Source: Siderastrea radians (lineage: Eukaryota > Cnidaria > Anthozoa > Scleractinia > Rhizangiidae). Taken from it: a DNA stretch of 64,000 bases. The notes under the pieces were generated by a model. That model saw only the letters and a program-made list of their open reading frames with translations. It searched no databases and was not told the origin of the DNA. Positions 24,555 to 34,810 of the stretch are shown here, piece after piece. Location: assembly GCA_964017195.1 (NCBI GenBank), contig OZ024896.1:28874930-28938929 (forward strand). Direction: 5' to 3'. Positions within the stretch are counted from its first letter, which is position 1. Each line of letters opens with the position of its first letter. A program made the position numbers and the translations under genes.

Positions 24555-25855
24555 CTACAAAGAATTCATTTCTTTTAACAGTTTATCCTTTTGCAAAGAA
24601 AATTCGTTTTCTGTAAGGACGTCATCGTCTTTCAATGCTTTGAGATCCTTGAGCTGCTGAAGAATGCTTGAACGCATACGCACCTACAAGTAGAAAAGCG
24701 TTTGGTTAAGAAAATAATACACATTTAAAGGCCGCTAGCATCTGCTAAGAAATGCCTCTCTTGCCTTTCTTTCAGCGCCATCCGTGGATTGTCCACTGAC
24801 TTCACCTGATGTTTGACTTTTGAATGATTTTGAAGCCGCTTTCGAATTGCCAGTAAAAAATGGAACATTCGGAGGGTTATCTTCACTCTTGTGGGTTCCG
24901 TTAACCTGTAATGGAATAAAATGATACAAATTGAACTATTCCTGTTTTCAATAGTTATTTTTACGGACACCCGCCGATCTCAATTCGAGCTCATCAGAGG
25001 AGGTAAAAACAACATAAAACCTTGACCAATAATTATATTGGAGAAGTGTAATTCGTTGTTGTAAAATTAGCTCAAAACTTGTCCAAGGCATTTCAGTCTC
25101 AAGAACGTGCAACACGTGCGTTTTATGCTAATTTTTGTAGACATTTGGAAACAACTTCTGGCTGAAAACTCGCCTTAGAAAATACGAAGCAAACAATCTT
25201 ATAAAAATATAGTCTGAAGGTGGATATGAAATTTAACTAAAGAAGGTGAAAATTACTCTCGGCAACTCAAATTTTCCTTACCACCATCCGCGCCCAGCAG
25301 CGCAATTTGAACTCGGGAAGAGTATGCTTCTCTCTAAGCCGTGAAAGACAAGAGTCGTAGCTGTTTTCTTCCTCTCCGTCCCCGCTATCATCTCGAGCAC
25401 TACTGGGATTACCTAAGTCAGAATAGTGATAATCATAATCATTATCACTGAGAACAAGGGAAAAAATCTCACTTAACTTTTGGTGCAACAAAACGTGCAA
25501 AACATGGCTTATTGTGTTTCTTACCTTTTCTCTTTTTGCCCGAAGAACCCCTTGGAACGTCTTTATGTGGATCCACCCACAATGTTATCATCCCATTTTT
25601 TACCAAAGAAAACGCTTCGGCGAGCTGGATTTCGGACGATATAGAGAATTTCTTGTTTCCGTCCGCGTAGTAGCCGATTTGGAAGGTCGTGTCGGTTGCT
25701 GGAAATATTTCCTCTTTAAAATTCTGCAGAAAGTATTGCTTCAATTGCATGACTGTTGCAAAGCAAGGTACTTTCCTGACACTGTAGGTGTCGTACCTGT
25801 TTTTGTGGGCTTCTTTCAGCACACGCAGACAGACGTCCATGGCGTCTCCTGCCAT
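24555..25855 (-). CDS. transposon B accessory protein: PB1-like plus SHOCT-like
   Basis: Four exons (25855-25525, 25412-25282, 24905-24765, 24683-24555) join in phase (1, 0, 0) to 243 residues with no stop. The third intron is GC-AG (AAAG|GCAAGA); the others are GT-AG. Residues 8-95 look like a PB1/ubiquitin-fold domain (RKVPCFATVMQLKQYF, FQIGYYADGNKKFSI, MITLWVDP). A basic then acidic linker follows. A central block (FKLRCWARMVVNGTH, then DNPPNVPFF) spans about 144-173. Residues 208-237 form a SHOCT-like hairpin (ILQQLKDLKALKDDDVLTEN), which in other proteins drives oligomerisation. From memory, similar proteins recur in many copies in cnidarian genomes; I cannot name a characterised member. 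The first ATG is at 25855, since the upstream frame into the TIR has only TTG. It may regulate the transposase or bind DNA or RNA, but that is inference. Confidence 0.75.
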
Positions 25856-25889
25856 GTTTTTTAAAGATTTCACGGAAATGATGAAACTA

Positions 25890-25963
25890 CCCAAAATACC
25901 TTTCGGGATTGGCTTGTGCAGTTTTCTGGGGTTTTTTTCCGACAACGTTTCTCGAAATAGCTG
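25890..25963 (-). repeat. right terminal inverted repeat of transposon B
   Basis: Mirror of 22943-23013. The accessory gene ATG at 25855 lies 35 bp inside it, so the TIR probably doubles as its promoter. Confidence 0.9.
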
Positions 25964-25969
25964 TATATA

Positions 25970-26720
25970 GCTAGGCTAGCCTGACAGCTAGTCATAAGTT
26001 CCTAAACAACGAAAATCAAAGCTACTGAGGTATCCCAAAGGCAGTTTAATTGCTCCACCGAAAAAGAAAGAAAATAATAAAAAAAAAACGACAGCAAAAC
26101 TGACCAACCAACCAATCAAACAAACAAACAAACAAAAAAAAAACAAATAAAGAAACAAACAAACACAAACTAAAACGCGAAAAAAAAAAAGAAACGCAAA
26201 ATTCGCTATTTCTTACAAATTCTTTTACAGTTGTCGTTGACTTTGATTTTCAATATGAGCTTCGTTTACTATTTCAATTTTAATTTTAATTGAAGGAAAA
26301 AGTCCGTGAAAGAAAGGTTCGATCAGCTGTTCCCACATTGCTCGCGCAATTTATTTTGAAACTCACAGTATTTTCAGTGCACTACGTGTGAACTAAAAAT
26401 AATCCCAGGAAAAAAACTTGCAATTTTACTCTTATTCTCTTTCTAACATCACAACCTTCGATTTTTAGTTTAAGTTACATTCGACATTTTCGCTTTGATG
26501 GCAGGTTTGAGTCTCGCGAACGTAATTTCAATCCTTTTACGTCGCAAAGCTCGCGATACATCACAAAATTACTGGCAAGCAAAGCGCAGTGGAACTACGT
26601 CACAAGATTGCGCAATTTTGCAGATTTGTGTCGACGATGACAGATCGTCCCTTTTTTCAACCCTGGCACTGAGGGCCTGGGCCAGAGTAAAAAGTAAAAA
26701 GATGTTACAATATTTGTAAA
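25970..26720. other. intronic or intergenic repeat-rich stretch
   Basis: 26040-26200 is A-rich low complexity with (CAAA)n tracts. 26400-26720 has the look of a dispersed repeat (mirrored CGCAAAGC/GCGTTTC-like blocks) but was not classified. No exon was seen. Confidence 0.4.
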
Positions 26721-26919
26721 ATGCAGCTGCCGCCACTTAACAATCCCGGTCTCCAAATGAGTTCTTGGCATAAGGGTGCCTTTCAACTGTGAAAGTTCAA
26801 GGCAGATGAGAACAAATAAAGAAATAGTTAGGATGTCCCAGAGCTGCGTATCGAAAAACTAGATGGAATGTCCGCAAAATAAACAAATTTAACCCGCGAA
26901 AAACATAACGATCCAGGTC

Positions 26920-27660
26920 ACTCTACCGTAATTAACTTTGCTTTCGTCGTGTACCACCGTTGCCAGCGCGACAAACAAGACGTACGTTTTCGAGGAAAGC
27001 GGTCTACCACAATAAACTTAACTGTGATGATAGAACGAAGCAATGGTAAACCACGAGTCGGTAAATTACGATCGTCCGGGTGAGTGTAGTCCTGAGGAAG
27101 ACAGTTTGAGGTGACATTGACTGACGTTTTCGACAACCTGAGCGGAAGTCATCATCAGAGACAAGTGAATTGTGAATCGTCAATAGATGTTATAAGTCTC
27201 TGGTCGTTGTCCTGATTGGTCGACGTACTCGTTATTGGTCGTGTGTCAGTTAAGCCGTGATGTTATTGGCTGGGAAGATTGTAAAACGTGATTGGTGCGT
27301 TTCGATCCGTCTTTTGTTAGTCAAATGTACGTTGGTCTACTGTTAGTAAAATTAGTCGGTTTGTCTATTCTTTGTCTTGTTGTCGTCGTCAATAAATCGT
27401 TTGTAAGGTGCAGGTAGTTGTTGGCAACGGTTCAGTGGCGTTTGTTCTAAGTTAGTAAACCAGCTTTCCAGTGTGATTCGTTAAAAGTAGTTAGTACTGT
27501 AGGTAATGCATTTAGCAGAGTCCCAGTCGATTCTGTGGTTTGTTTTTAAATGGTGCTCAGCAATGTGATTGTTGATATCACCATTTCTAGTCGCTCGTTC
27601 GTGTTCAGTCAGTCGGATGTTCAAATTTCTACCTGGGTTTGGGCCAAACCCAGGGATGTG
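26920..27660 (-). pseudogene. Penelope-like element relic, GIY-YIG C-terminus and 3' tail
   Basis: The minus strand from about 27640 reads NIRLTEHERATRNGDIN, then HIAEHHLKTNHRIDWDSA and, after a stop codon near 27480, RITLESWFTNLEQTPLNRC. This is the characteristic end of a Penelope-like GIY-YIG endonuclease. The homology is cut off at its upstream side near 27640. The downstream 3' non-coding part (to about 26920) contains the CTGATGATGAC...GAAAACGTC phrase seen in such tails. It is a dead fragment of a different Penelope family from the pair at 18-20 kb. Confidence 0.75.
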
Positions 27661-27732
27661 AAACTTAAACTTTATAATTTACCGAGCACTTTTGCCAAGC
27701 ATGTTGCCATCTTCAGCTCACAACTCCTGCGT

Positions 27733-27763
<31 letters not shown>

Positions 27764-27842
27764 GTTTGAAAAATGAATATTCACGAGCATAAAACGGGAG
27801 TTGCACGTTTCAACTCCTAATGAGTTTCTGTTAGTGACTAAT

Positions 27843-27968
27843 TAACAATTATTCTACGAGGGCACGCTGGATATCGAATGATAGATAACCAACGAGCCGC
27901 GTAGCGCCGAGTTGGTTATAATCATTTGATATCCAGCAAGCCCGAGTAGAATAATTGTTTTATTAAAA
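27843..27968. mobile_element. short foldback MITE
   Basis: AACAATTATTCTACGAGGGC at left is mirrored by GCCCGAGTAGAATAATTGTT at right, with GCTGGATAT/ATATCCAGC inside. It has no coding capacity. Confidence 0.75.
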
Positions 27969-28272
27969 ACTTAACCACTATTTTTTTGTTAAAAAATCAA
28001 GACGGAAAGGGAAAAAGTGAGAAAAAAATAAAAAGGGAACAAGAATCGATCACATGACTGAAAAAGGAGCCAAAACCTTGCGAAGTGCTGCAGCGTTTCA
28101 CTGCAAAGCTGAATGAATCAAAGAAGCTGCTCGAAAGTGAACGAAGCGACACAAGTTTTGGAAAAAAAAATCTTCTAATTATTGGCTCTGAAATATGGTA
28201 CGTGTTTGATTTTTCCTGAAACACTGTTGTTATCGTCGTTCGAAGCGAATTGAAGCTGTACCGGATTTCACC

Positions 28273-28335
28273 ATGTTAGCTGCTGGAGTTGAAACGGAGC
28301 AAGTTTGTAATCCGTTCGCACAACGGAGCCATCAT
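28273..28335 (+). other. possible isolated first exon
   Basis: ATG at 28273 opens MLAAGVETEQVCNPFAQRSH and runs to a strong GTGAGT donor. No continuing exon was found before the TIR element starting at 28680. It could be a first exon of a gene or of a mobile element, or chance. Confidence 0.2.
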
Positions 28336-28679
28336 GTGAGTGTTTGACCGAACTGAAGACAGAACTAATTTCAACTTGAAGAGGTAATTTCAATGCAGCT
28401 CAGAAGCAAGATTACTGTAGCGCGGAACGTTAGCATTCACCATCATAGTTTGTTAAACGCAAAGCACAAAACGCAGTTGTTCTCGGTTTAGATGTTGCGG
28501 ACGGAGTGGTAAAAATAACACTCCAACGACTTGGAAAGCGATTCAACTCCGTTTACATGGCATCCGATTTCTATCATTTGGACCTGTTGTAACACAGAGC
28601 TACAACGAGTGCAGGTAAATAAGTGTCAATTTTGCGTGTTATAGCCGAAAAAAATTACGCCCTTCCTTCCTTCTTGGTG

Positions 28680-29093
28680 GATGTTACTAAAACCAGGAAC
28701 GGGGAACCGGGAACCGGTAACGGGGAACAGGAGTCTGGGAACGAGCGGTCAGCAGTATTCCACATAAAAATTCAAAATGGCGGACGAGAAAACTCTCCGG
28801 AGGAAAAACGAACCACGCAAGTAGCAAAATCTACCGTAAATCTAAGCTAATATGATTCAAAGGAGCTTAGAATCTTAACTTGGGATTTATTTGTCTAAAA
28901 TACCTTATGGCAAAAGCAGCGTATTAGAGTTTGTAAAGTGCAACTGGCCAGGTGAATAGGGACAAATATAGATCAATCAATCTCAACACAAGCAGAAGAG
29001 ATACCAAACTGTGACACTGTAGTCGGGCGTAGGCATAGAAAAATCGCTTCTACAAAGGATAAAAGGTAACAAAAATAGCAAATCCAGATGGCA
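28680..29093 (+). repeat. left TIR of the 4.5-kb element
   Basis: Mirrored by 32728-33147. Both copies carry parallel open frames containing VTKTRNGEPGTGNGEQESG. This reflects the repeat, not a gene. Confidence 0.75.
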
Positions 29094-29157
29094 ACGTGAT
29101 AAATTAACAATAAAGTTGTCAATTAGTAAGCCACATTGTTTCTAGTCAATATTGCTT

Positions 29158-29600
29158 TATTTAAGTGCACCTAACCCCAAAATATTTTTTCGCTAAAATA
29201 ACTCTTTGCACCTGTTCGAAAAGCATTACGCCTTTTTTTTATGAAATCCCCCTCAGTCTTGACTTTTTATAGGCTGTAAAAGTTACGAAATCTAGCCACC
29301 ATCTGGGACACGACCGAGCTAGTGAGGGCATGGGTCTATTCTGGATTTGACATCACAAACTGATTTGCATCTCCTTAAGTCTTTGTAAACATGCATGCAA
29401 AGCAGTTTGTGACGTCAAATCAAGAATAGACCCATGCCCCTTCTAACTCGGTCGTGCAACCAATGGTGCTTAGTTTATCGTAAGTTTTGAAGCCCATAAA
29501 AAAGTCAAAAACTGCAAATAATGGCGAAATGTTTTTAAAATAGGTGCAAAGATTTATATTAGCGTAAAAAATATTTTGGGGTTAGGTGCACTTTAAACAG
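29158..29600. mobile_element. ~440-bp palindromic MITE
   Basis: GTGCACCTAACCCCAAAATA at left is mirrored at right (TATTTTGGGGTTAGGTGCAC), and the arms pair over most of their length (GGGCATGGGTCTATTCT is mirrored by AGAATAGACCCATGCCC). TTAA-like bases flank both ends, suggesting a TTAA-targeting (piggyBac or Kolobok) family. Confidence 0.75.
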
Positions 29601-30810
29601 AAACCTTGAAGAACTAGATTATGAGTTCTAAATGCAGTGGAATCGGTTGCTACTACATGTCCCTATGACTGGTCCCTGCTACATGAATTTAACTTGTTGT
29701 TGCTGTTGTTGTTGCTACTTGGTAAATGCTATTAAAAATTAAGTGATGCATGTCTCTGCACAGACACATCCATTAGCTTGTGTCTATCTCTTGAAATGTT
29801 CAAAACAGATTTGGAAACAAGTAGCATTTACAATGCAAGACTCGTTTCATGTTGTATCAAGTTGGTTTATAAATGTTTGTGTGTTTTAATTGATAAAAGA
29901 AGAAATCGAAAAACATTTTAGAAGAAATAACGCTAGAACATGTCGTTTCGGCGTCGTCTTGTTGCCATTATTAAATGCAAATGATGAAGTTATGAGTTTA
30001 GAATATATGGCAGTTTAAGTGTGAAAAAGAAAACGAACAATGTCAGTCAATTAAAACAATGTCAGCTAATTAAACAGTTTCGCATGGATGGAGTCTGCTC
30101 GCATGTTTAGAGTTGGTCTCCTTTCCTTGACCAATAGCATTTCATAAATCAGACATTCCAATAGTCCATGAGCCAAGGCACCTAGAAATTGAGTTTCGTA
30201 GCACCCCCCATGGGACATAGTGAAATTAGTATCAAATTAAAGCTCATGACCTATATTTTCAGAATCCACTTGTTTACAAGTTTTAAAGTGGAGTGCAACT
30301 GAGAAATCCCGCTATTTCCAAGGGGGGTGGGGTGGAGAAAATTTGTTTGTCATGGATTTAATCAGAAGAAACTTGCCCAGATCTCTAACAAACATCAACC
30401 AAATTGATTCAAGTTTGCAAGATATAGTTGTTATGTTATAAGCTATCCATATGTGTTATTGGACCTAAAGTTTGGGTTACCATGACAACAGACACCAATG
30501 GAATATTGCATGATGCTGAAAATATGAGGTTTTTCACACAATCTGGGCTACAAGAATGAGTTTATATCCTTAATTTAAGTTAGTTAATTGCAAAATTTTA
30601 TCAAAATAATTAAGATACACTTTAGTGGCATAGAATAACCTTAATTGGCTATTATAATAGCTTCTCCTTTAAAATGGAGAATTTCTATTATGAGAGACTT
30701 GTTGTTTGCAAATTATTTCTTGGAATATTTGAATCTCAATGTTGCTGGAATTATAAGTGCATTTTGAATAAAGAATATGCAGCGCTTGAGTTCGAAACAA
30801 TAAATTGTTT

Positions 30811-31122
30811 CTAGAAGAGCGGTTTTAAAGTGCTTTGAATTGAGATCTCTGTATCCACCTTAGCCATGAAAATATTTGGAAAAGCAACTGCCATTTTGGT
30901 GCCCGTGGCAGTTCCATGTATTTGTAGGTAGTTTGTTTTCCAGTAAGTTGGAAGGAGTTCTTCGCTAAGATAAGTGTGAGCGCTCTTTGCAGTAGTCATG
31001 TAAAGCTTGAGGTTTGTTTCTGTGGACTGCTTTATATTTGCATTGCATACTATGTTTATCTCCTCCTCTTGAGGTATATTTGCAACGTCCATTGAAACAA
31101 GGATTGAGTTTTTTGGAACCAT
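30811..31122 (-). pseudogene. Penelope-like reverse transcriptase fragment
   Basis: The open frame reads SILVSMDVANIPQEEEIN and YLQIHGTATGTKMAVAFPNI, which are RT motif A-like and palm motifs of the Penelope-like group (usual wording MDVTSLYTNIPQ and HGTAMGTKMAVAFANIFM). SLYT has been lost after MDV, so the copy is degenerate. It ends at LKPLF, before the YxDD motif. It is nested in the 4.5-kb element. Confidence 0.7.
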
Positions 31123-31379
31123 TGTTTTCTCAAAGAAATTGATGAAGTGAGTCGTATATTTCAGATATAATTTCTGTTGTTGTGCTAAAGGCTGAAGGAG
31201 CTTAAGTCACACCCTGATACATTAGGTCTCCCGACTAGGGTCGGTTTGTGTATCTTTGTGTATAATATTGGAATACGGGGCAGTTCTGGTATTTGACATA
31301 GCCATGTTTTGGCCATTTTATCGATGTGGTTTCCAAGGTAGAGTTTGAATGAGCTTCATCCACTTCCATAGTCATTAGC

Positions 31380-32205
31380 CTCACGTGATGGTTCCTTAGC
31401 AAAGACCAACAAGGCGATTCTCCCCAAGCTCCTTGAAGAAGGCGTGGACAGTCCTCAGAATCTATCAGTTAATACGACAGCTGTCATCATAAACACAATG
31501 GAAATGTTGCAAATGCTAGTCAGCGTTCCCGATCATTTTGGAGACTGAACAAAGGTGGTACTTGCTGGAATATTGAGGGAGGCTGGAAACGCATCCAGGA
31601 TAGATTATGTTACAGACCAGTATCCAGAAATCTCCATAACGAACACAGAGCGTCATGGCCACAAACGGGGGAGAGGCGGTGATCTGGCTATGAGCTATGA
31701 ATATCAGTAGTCCTGAGCAGTTTTTCCATGGCAATGGAAGAAGTTCATGGTGAACAGGTGAAGTAAGACCAACCTAACAAACTTCCTTGACAAGAAATGG
31801 TCCAACAACCCCCACTTTGCTGAGATGATTGGTGCCATCTTTACAAAGATCATCAATGAAAACAGTTCAGTTTCTGCTAATACAGCTTTTGAGCTCAAAA
31901 GCAATCAGGAGGAGGCAGATATGAGAATTTTTTTAAACAGTTCTCGTGCATCTAACTCTGGCCACCGAAGAATCGCCATCAAGTCATCAGATACTGATGT
32001 AGAGGTTTCGGCGTGCTATCACCAGAGGGGCATTGCAGGTGAACTCACCATCACCAGTGGTGCAAAGAACAGATCGCAACTTGTAAGTGTTTCTAGAATG
32101 CGTGACCAGCCCAGCCTTCATGCCTTGATGGGGTGTGATACGGCTAGCATGTTTGTAGGGAGAAGGAAGAAGAAGGCATTTACAGTTGATCCACGTCACG
32201 CGTGA
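31380..32205 (+). pseudogene. relic of a repeat-associated PIN/FEN-like protein
   Basis: Broken reading (several stops and frame changes) from about 31390 (RDGSLAKTNKAILPKLL) to 32205. The best block is SNQEEADMRIFLNSSRASNS, then RRIAIKSSDTDVEVSACYH and LHALMGCDTASMFVGRRKKK. I recall this EEADTR...SPDTDV...HALTGCDT pattern from multi-copy cnidarian and amphioxus proteins. The spaced acidic residues recall XPG/FEN-type nucleases, but that link is inference. It is clearly non-functional here. Confidence 0.55.
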
Positions 32206-32727
32206 ACGGAAACTCTAAAATTCAAAACAACGTGAGAAGTCACGTTCTCCATATTTGGGCATTCGCCTTCTGTTTCTTGAGATTCAGAGAGGGATTTCGA
32301 AAATCGAAAGGAGATTTCGAATCTGTCAGATTTTTCGAAATGTTCAGACCTGGTTATGTTAATGCCTTAGGTCGGAAGAACAGGCCATGTAGGCCTCTCC
32401 ACAGGGAAACGAGAACACGATAATTGCAATTTAAGTGTGAAAAAGAAAACGATAATTGATCGTTATTTGACTGGAGAGGGACCGAAAGCGATCTCCACAG
32501 CAGCTCGTGCAACTCCTGGCGCTGTTTTATATTGTATCATTCGACATCATGAAACGTTCAGTACATGTGAGGCGTCATGTTCTAGCGTTGGTATTTCTTC
32601 TAAAGTGTTTTAACTGATCAATAATATATTAAGCCACGTTAGTCCAAGTCAATGAATCTGTTACTAAAAAAATATAACCGCGATGAAAAATTAAGTGATG
32701 CATGTCTCTACACAGACACATCCATTG

Positions 32728-33147
32728 CCATCTGGATTTGCTATTTTTTGTTACCTTTTATCCTTTGTAGAAGCAATCCTGAAATGTCAATGCCTACGCC
32801 CGGCTACAGTGTCACAGTTTGGTGTCTCTTCTCCTTGTGTTGAGATTGATTGATCTATATTTGTCCCGATTCACCTGGCCAGTTCCACTTTTCAAACGGT
32901 AATACGCTGCTTCTGCCATAAGGTAGTTTAGACAAATAAATCCCAAGTTACGATTCCAAGTTCCGTTTGAAGCATATTAGCTGAGATTTGCGGTCGATTT
33001 TGCTACTTGTGTGGTTCTTTTTTCAACCGGAGAGTTTTCCCGTCCGCCATTTTGAATTTTTAGGTGGAATACTGCTGACCGCTCGTTCCCAGACTCCTGT
33101 TCCCCGTTACCGGTTCCCGGTTCCCCGTTCCTGGTTTTAGTAACATC
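32728..33147 (-). repeat. right TIR of the 4.5-kb element
   Basis: Mirror of 28680-29093. Just inside it, 32690-32725 repeats 29735-29775 in direct orientation. Confidence 0.75.
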
Positions 33148-33349
33148 CCGCTCAAACCAATTTTCGCTTGCGTAGTGCGTAGGGCTCTCAGATAGAAAGG
33201 AATAGCACTTCCAATTTCTGTAAGATAAACTGGTGAAGATTAAACCTTGTCGTCTTTCGAAACAACTCGATTCCGTGACCGGAGAACCCATTCGTTTTCT
33301 GTGGTTACAAGGTCTCGCGTGTGATTGGTCAAAACACACATTCCAGGAA

Positions 33350-33477
33350 TATTTTCAGTGTTCACGGTTTTCTTAATTTGAGTGTAAGAAACCCGAGTAT
33401 CCCGAGATGCGCAGAATGTGGATGCGCAGTAACAATTGAAGGCACCGTCTTTACCAGATTATCCTATGCGGTGGATG
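33350..33477 (+). other. possible exon with a Cys-x2-Cys-x-Cys motif
   Basis: An open reading (NPSIPRCAECGCAVTIEGTV, then FTRLSYAVD) ends at a good donor (GATG|GTAAGC at 33478). The last ~22 nt lie in the 1.26-kb palindrome and recur in its other arm with the same donor. It may be an exon carried by a mobile element. The family was not recognised. Confidence 0.25.
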
Positions 33478-34715
33478 GTAAGCTTGCGTTTAATCTCGTG
33501 AATAAGTTAAACCGAAGTGTGAAGTAAAAATTCTAGCTTTTCTGACCTGAAAATAGCACACGACATGTTATTCACCACGAGTATAAATCTGGCAATATCC
33601 CGAAGTGTACGAGGACGAAATTCAGGAGTGGATAGAGTATGCAACGGGAAAACGAATCATGATCGGCGTGCGATCAACCGATTCGTGAAGAAAATGGATT
33701 TGACAAGAAGAAAGCTGAAGAAACGTACGTAGGACTTGTTGGATTGTTTTTGCAAGAAACGATGCCAATTCTAGTCATCTATTACCCAAGGAATGGATCA
33801 CCCGAGGAGTGGAATGAAAAACAAAGCATAAGCGCTTTATAACGTTTATTGTTCTACGTGAATGTTAACGCTGTGACATGCTAGCAAGAAAAATCTGAAA
33901 GATCGTTATTTATAAAATTAAAGCGGGAACGGGGAAATATCAAGGAAAATCGTTTTAGCACAGTCTCATGTTAACTTCTTCGTTATAGCTCACTGTGATT
34001 ACCAAAGAACGTGATAAGCGAAATAGGGCGATGTATCGTCGTGGGTCATCGCTAAATTTCACCGAGAACAGTTGCTATTTATAGATGAATCAGAACATCT
34101 CAGATTCATCTATAAATAGCAACTGTTCTCGGTGAAATTCAGCGATCCTACGGCAATACATCGTCCTGTTTCCCTCATCACCTTCTTTGGCAATCGTCTT
34201 GAGTTATAACGAAGAAGTAAACTTGAAAGCGAGCTTAAATATTTTCCTCGATTCCCCGTTCCCGCTTGTAGAAATAACAATTTCCCTATCATGTCACGGC
34301 GTTATATGTTTACATTCTCGAAACGTAGAGCAACAAACGCTACAAGCGCATTATAAGCTTATGCTTTATCTTGTTTTTTCAATTCATTCCGGAGGTGATA
34401 GGTGATTCGAATTAGCAGGGTTCCTTCCAAAAAATGCAGCTAGTCATACGTACCTTTCTTCTTGTAAAACCCATTTTCTTCACGAATCGGTTGATCGCAC
34501 GCCGATCATGATTCGTTTTCCCGTTGCATACTCTATCCACTCCTGAATTTCGTCCTCGTACACTTCGGGATATTGCCAGATTTATACTCGTGGTGAATAA
34601 CATGTCGTGTGCTATTTTCAGGTCAGAAAAGCTAGAATTATTACTTCACACTTTGGTTTAGCTTATTCGCGAGTTTAAACGCACGCTTACCATCCGCCGC
34701 ATAGGATAATCCACC
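33456..34715. mobile_element. 1.26-kb foldback palindrome
   Basis: Two arms of about 620 bp meet at about 34090 with almost no spacer: CAGATTCATCTATAAATAGC just right of the centre is mirrored just left of it. Blocks mirrored further out include GATCGGCGTGCGATCAACCG (33660 against 34480) and the donor-like GGATGGTAAGC (33475 against 34690). Similarity varies along the arms, so this is an old inverted duplication or a foldback transposon. Degenerate frames (for example RAINRFVKKM) occur on both arms but are not a recognisable gene. Confidence 0.75.
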
Positions 34716-34810
34716 GAGCGGGTATTTAATTCTGAAGAAATGTCGAAATTTCTTTACAAATATCTACCAAACGTGAAGTATTCTTGCAACTTCAACGACT
34801 CTAATGCATG

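Larger units (their letters stand above)
22943..25963 (+). mobile_element. Tc1/mariner-type transposon B with accessory gene
   Basis: The ends are inverted repeats starting CAGCTATTTCGAGAAACG, about 71 bp at left and 74 bp at right, flanked on both sides by TATA (TA duplication at 22941-22942 and 25964-25965). Inside are two convergent genes: an intron-containing DDE transposase (23061-24487, plus) and an intron-containing 243-aa protein (25855-24555, minus). Each start codon lies 35-48 bp inside its TIR and their stops are 67 bp apart. The two genes fill the element, so the accessory gene is cargo of the transposon rather than a chance neighbour. The element sits in an upstream intron of the unrecognised gene. 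Confidence 0.85.
28680..33147. mobile_element. 4.5-kb element with ~415-bp terminal inverted repeats
   Basis: 28680-29093 is mirrored at about 32728-33147, beginning GATGTTACTAAAACCAGGAA and including a GGGGAACCGGGAACCGG run and TTCAAAATGGCGGACGAG. The interior has a foldback MITE, a Penelope RT fragment and the relic of a repeat-associated nuclease-like protein. Further inner blocks (29912-29960 against 32570-32610) are also mirrored. No clear target duplication could be fixed. The superfamily is not determined. Confidence 0.65.

Noticed and set aside
25856..25945. N-terminal extension of the accessory protein into the right TIR
   Set aside because: The upstream start is TTG, not ATG; the first in-frame ATG is at 25855.
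28623..28850. 75-aa frame and its counterpart at 32977-33339
   Set aside because: Both lie mostly in the mirrored TIRs of one element and are GGAACCGGG-type repeat translations.
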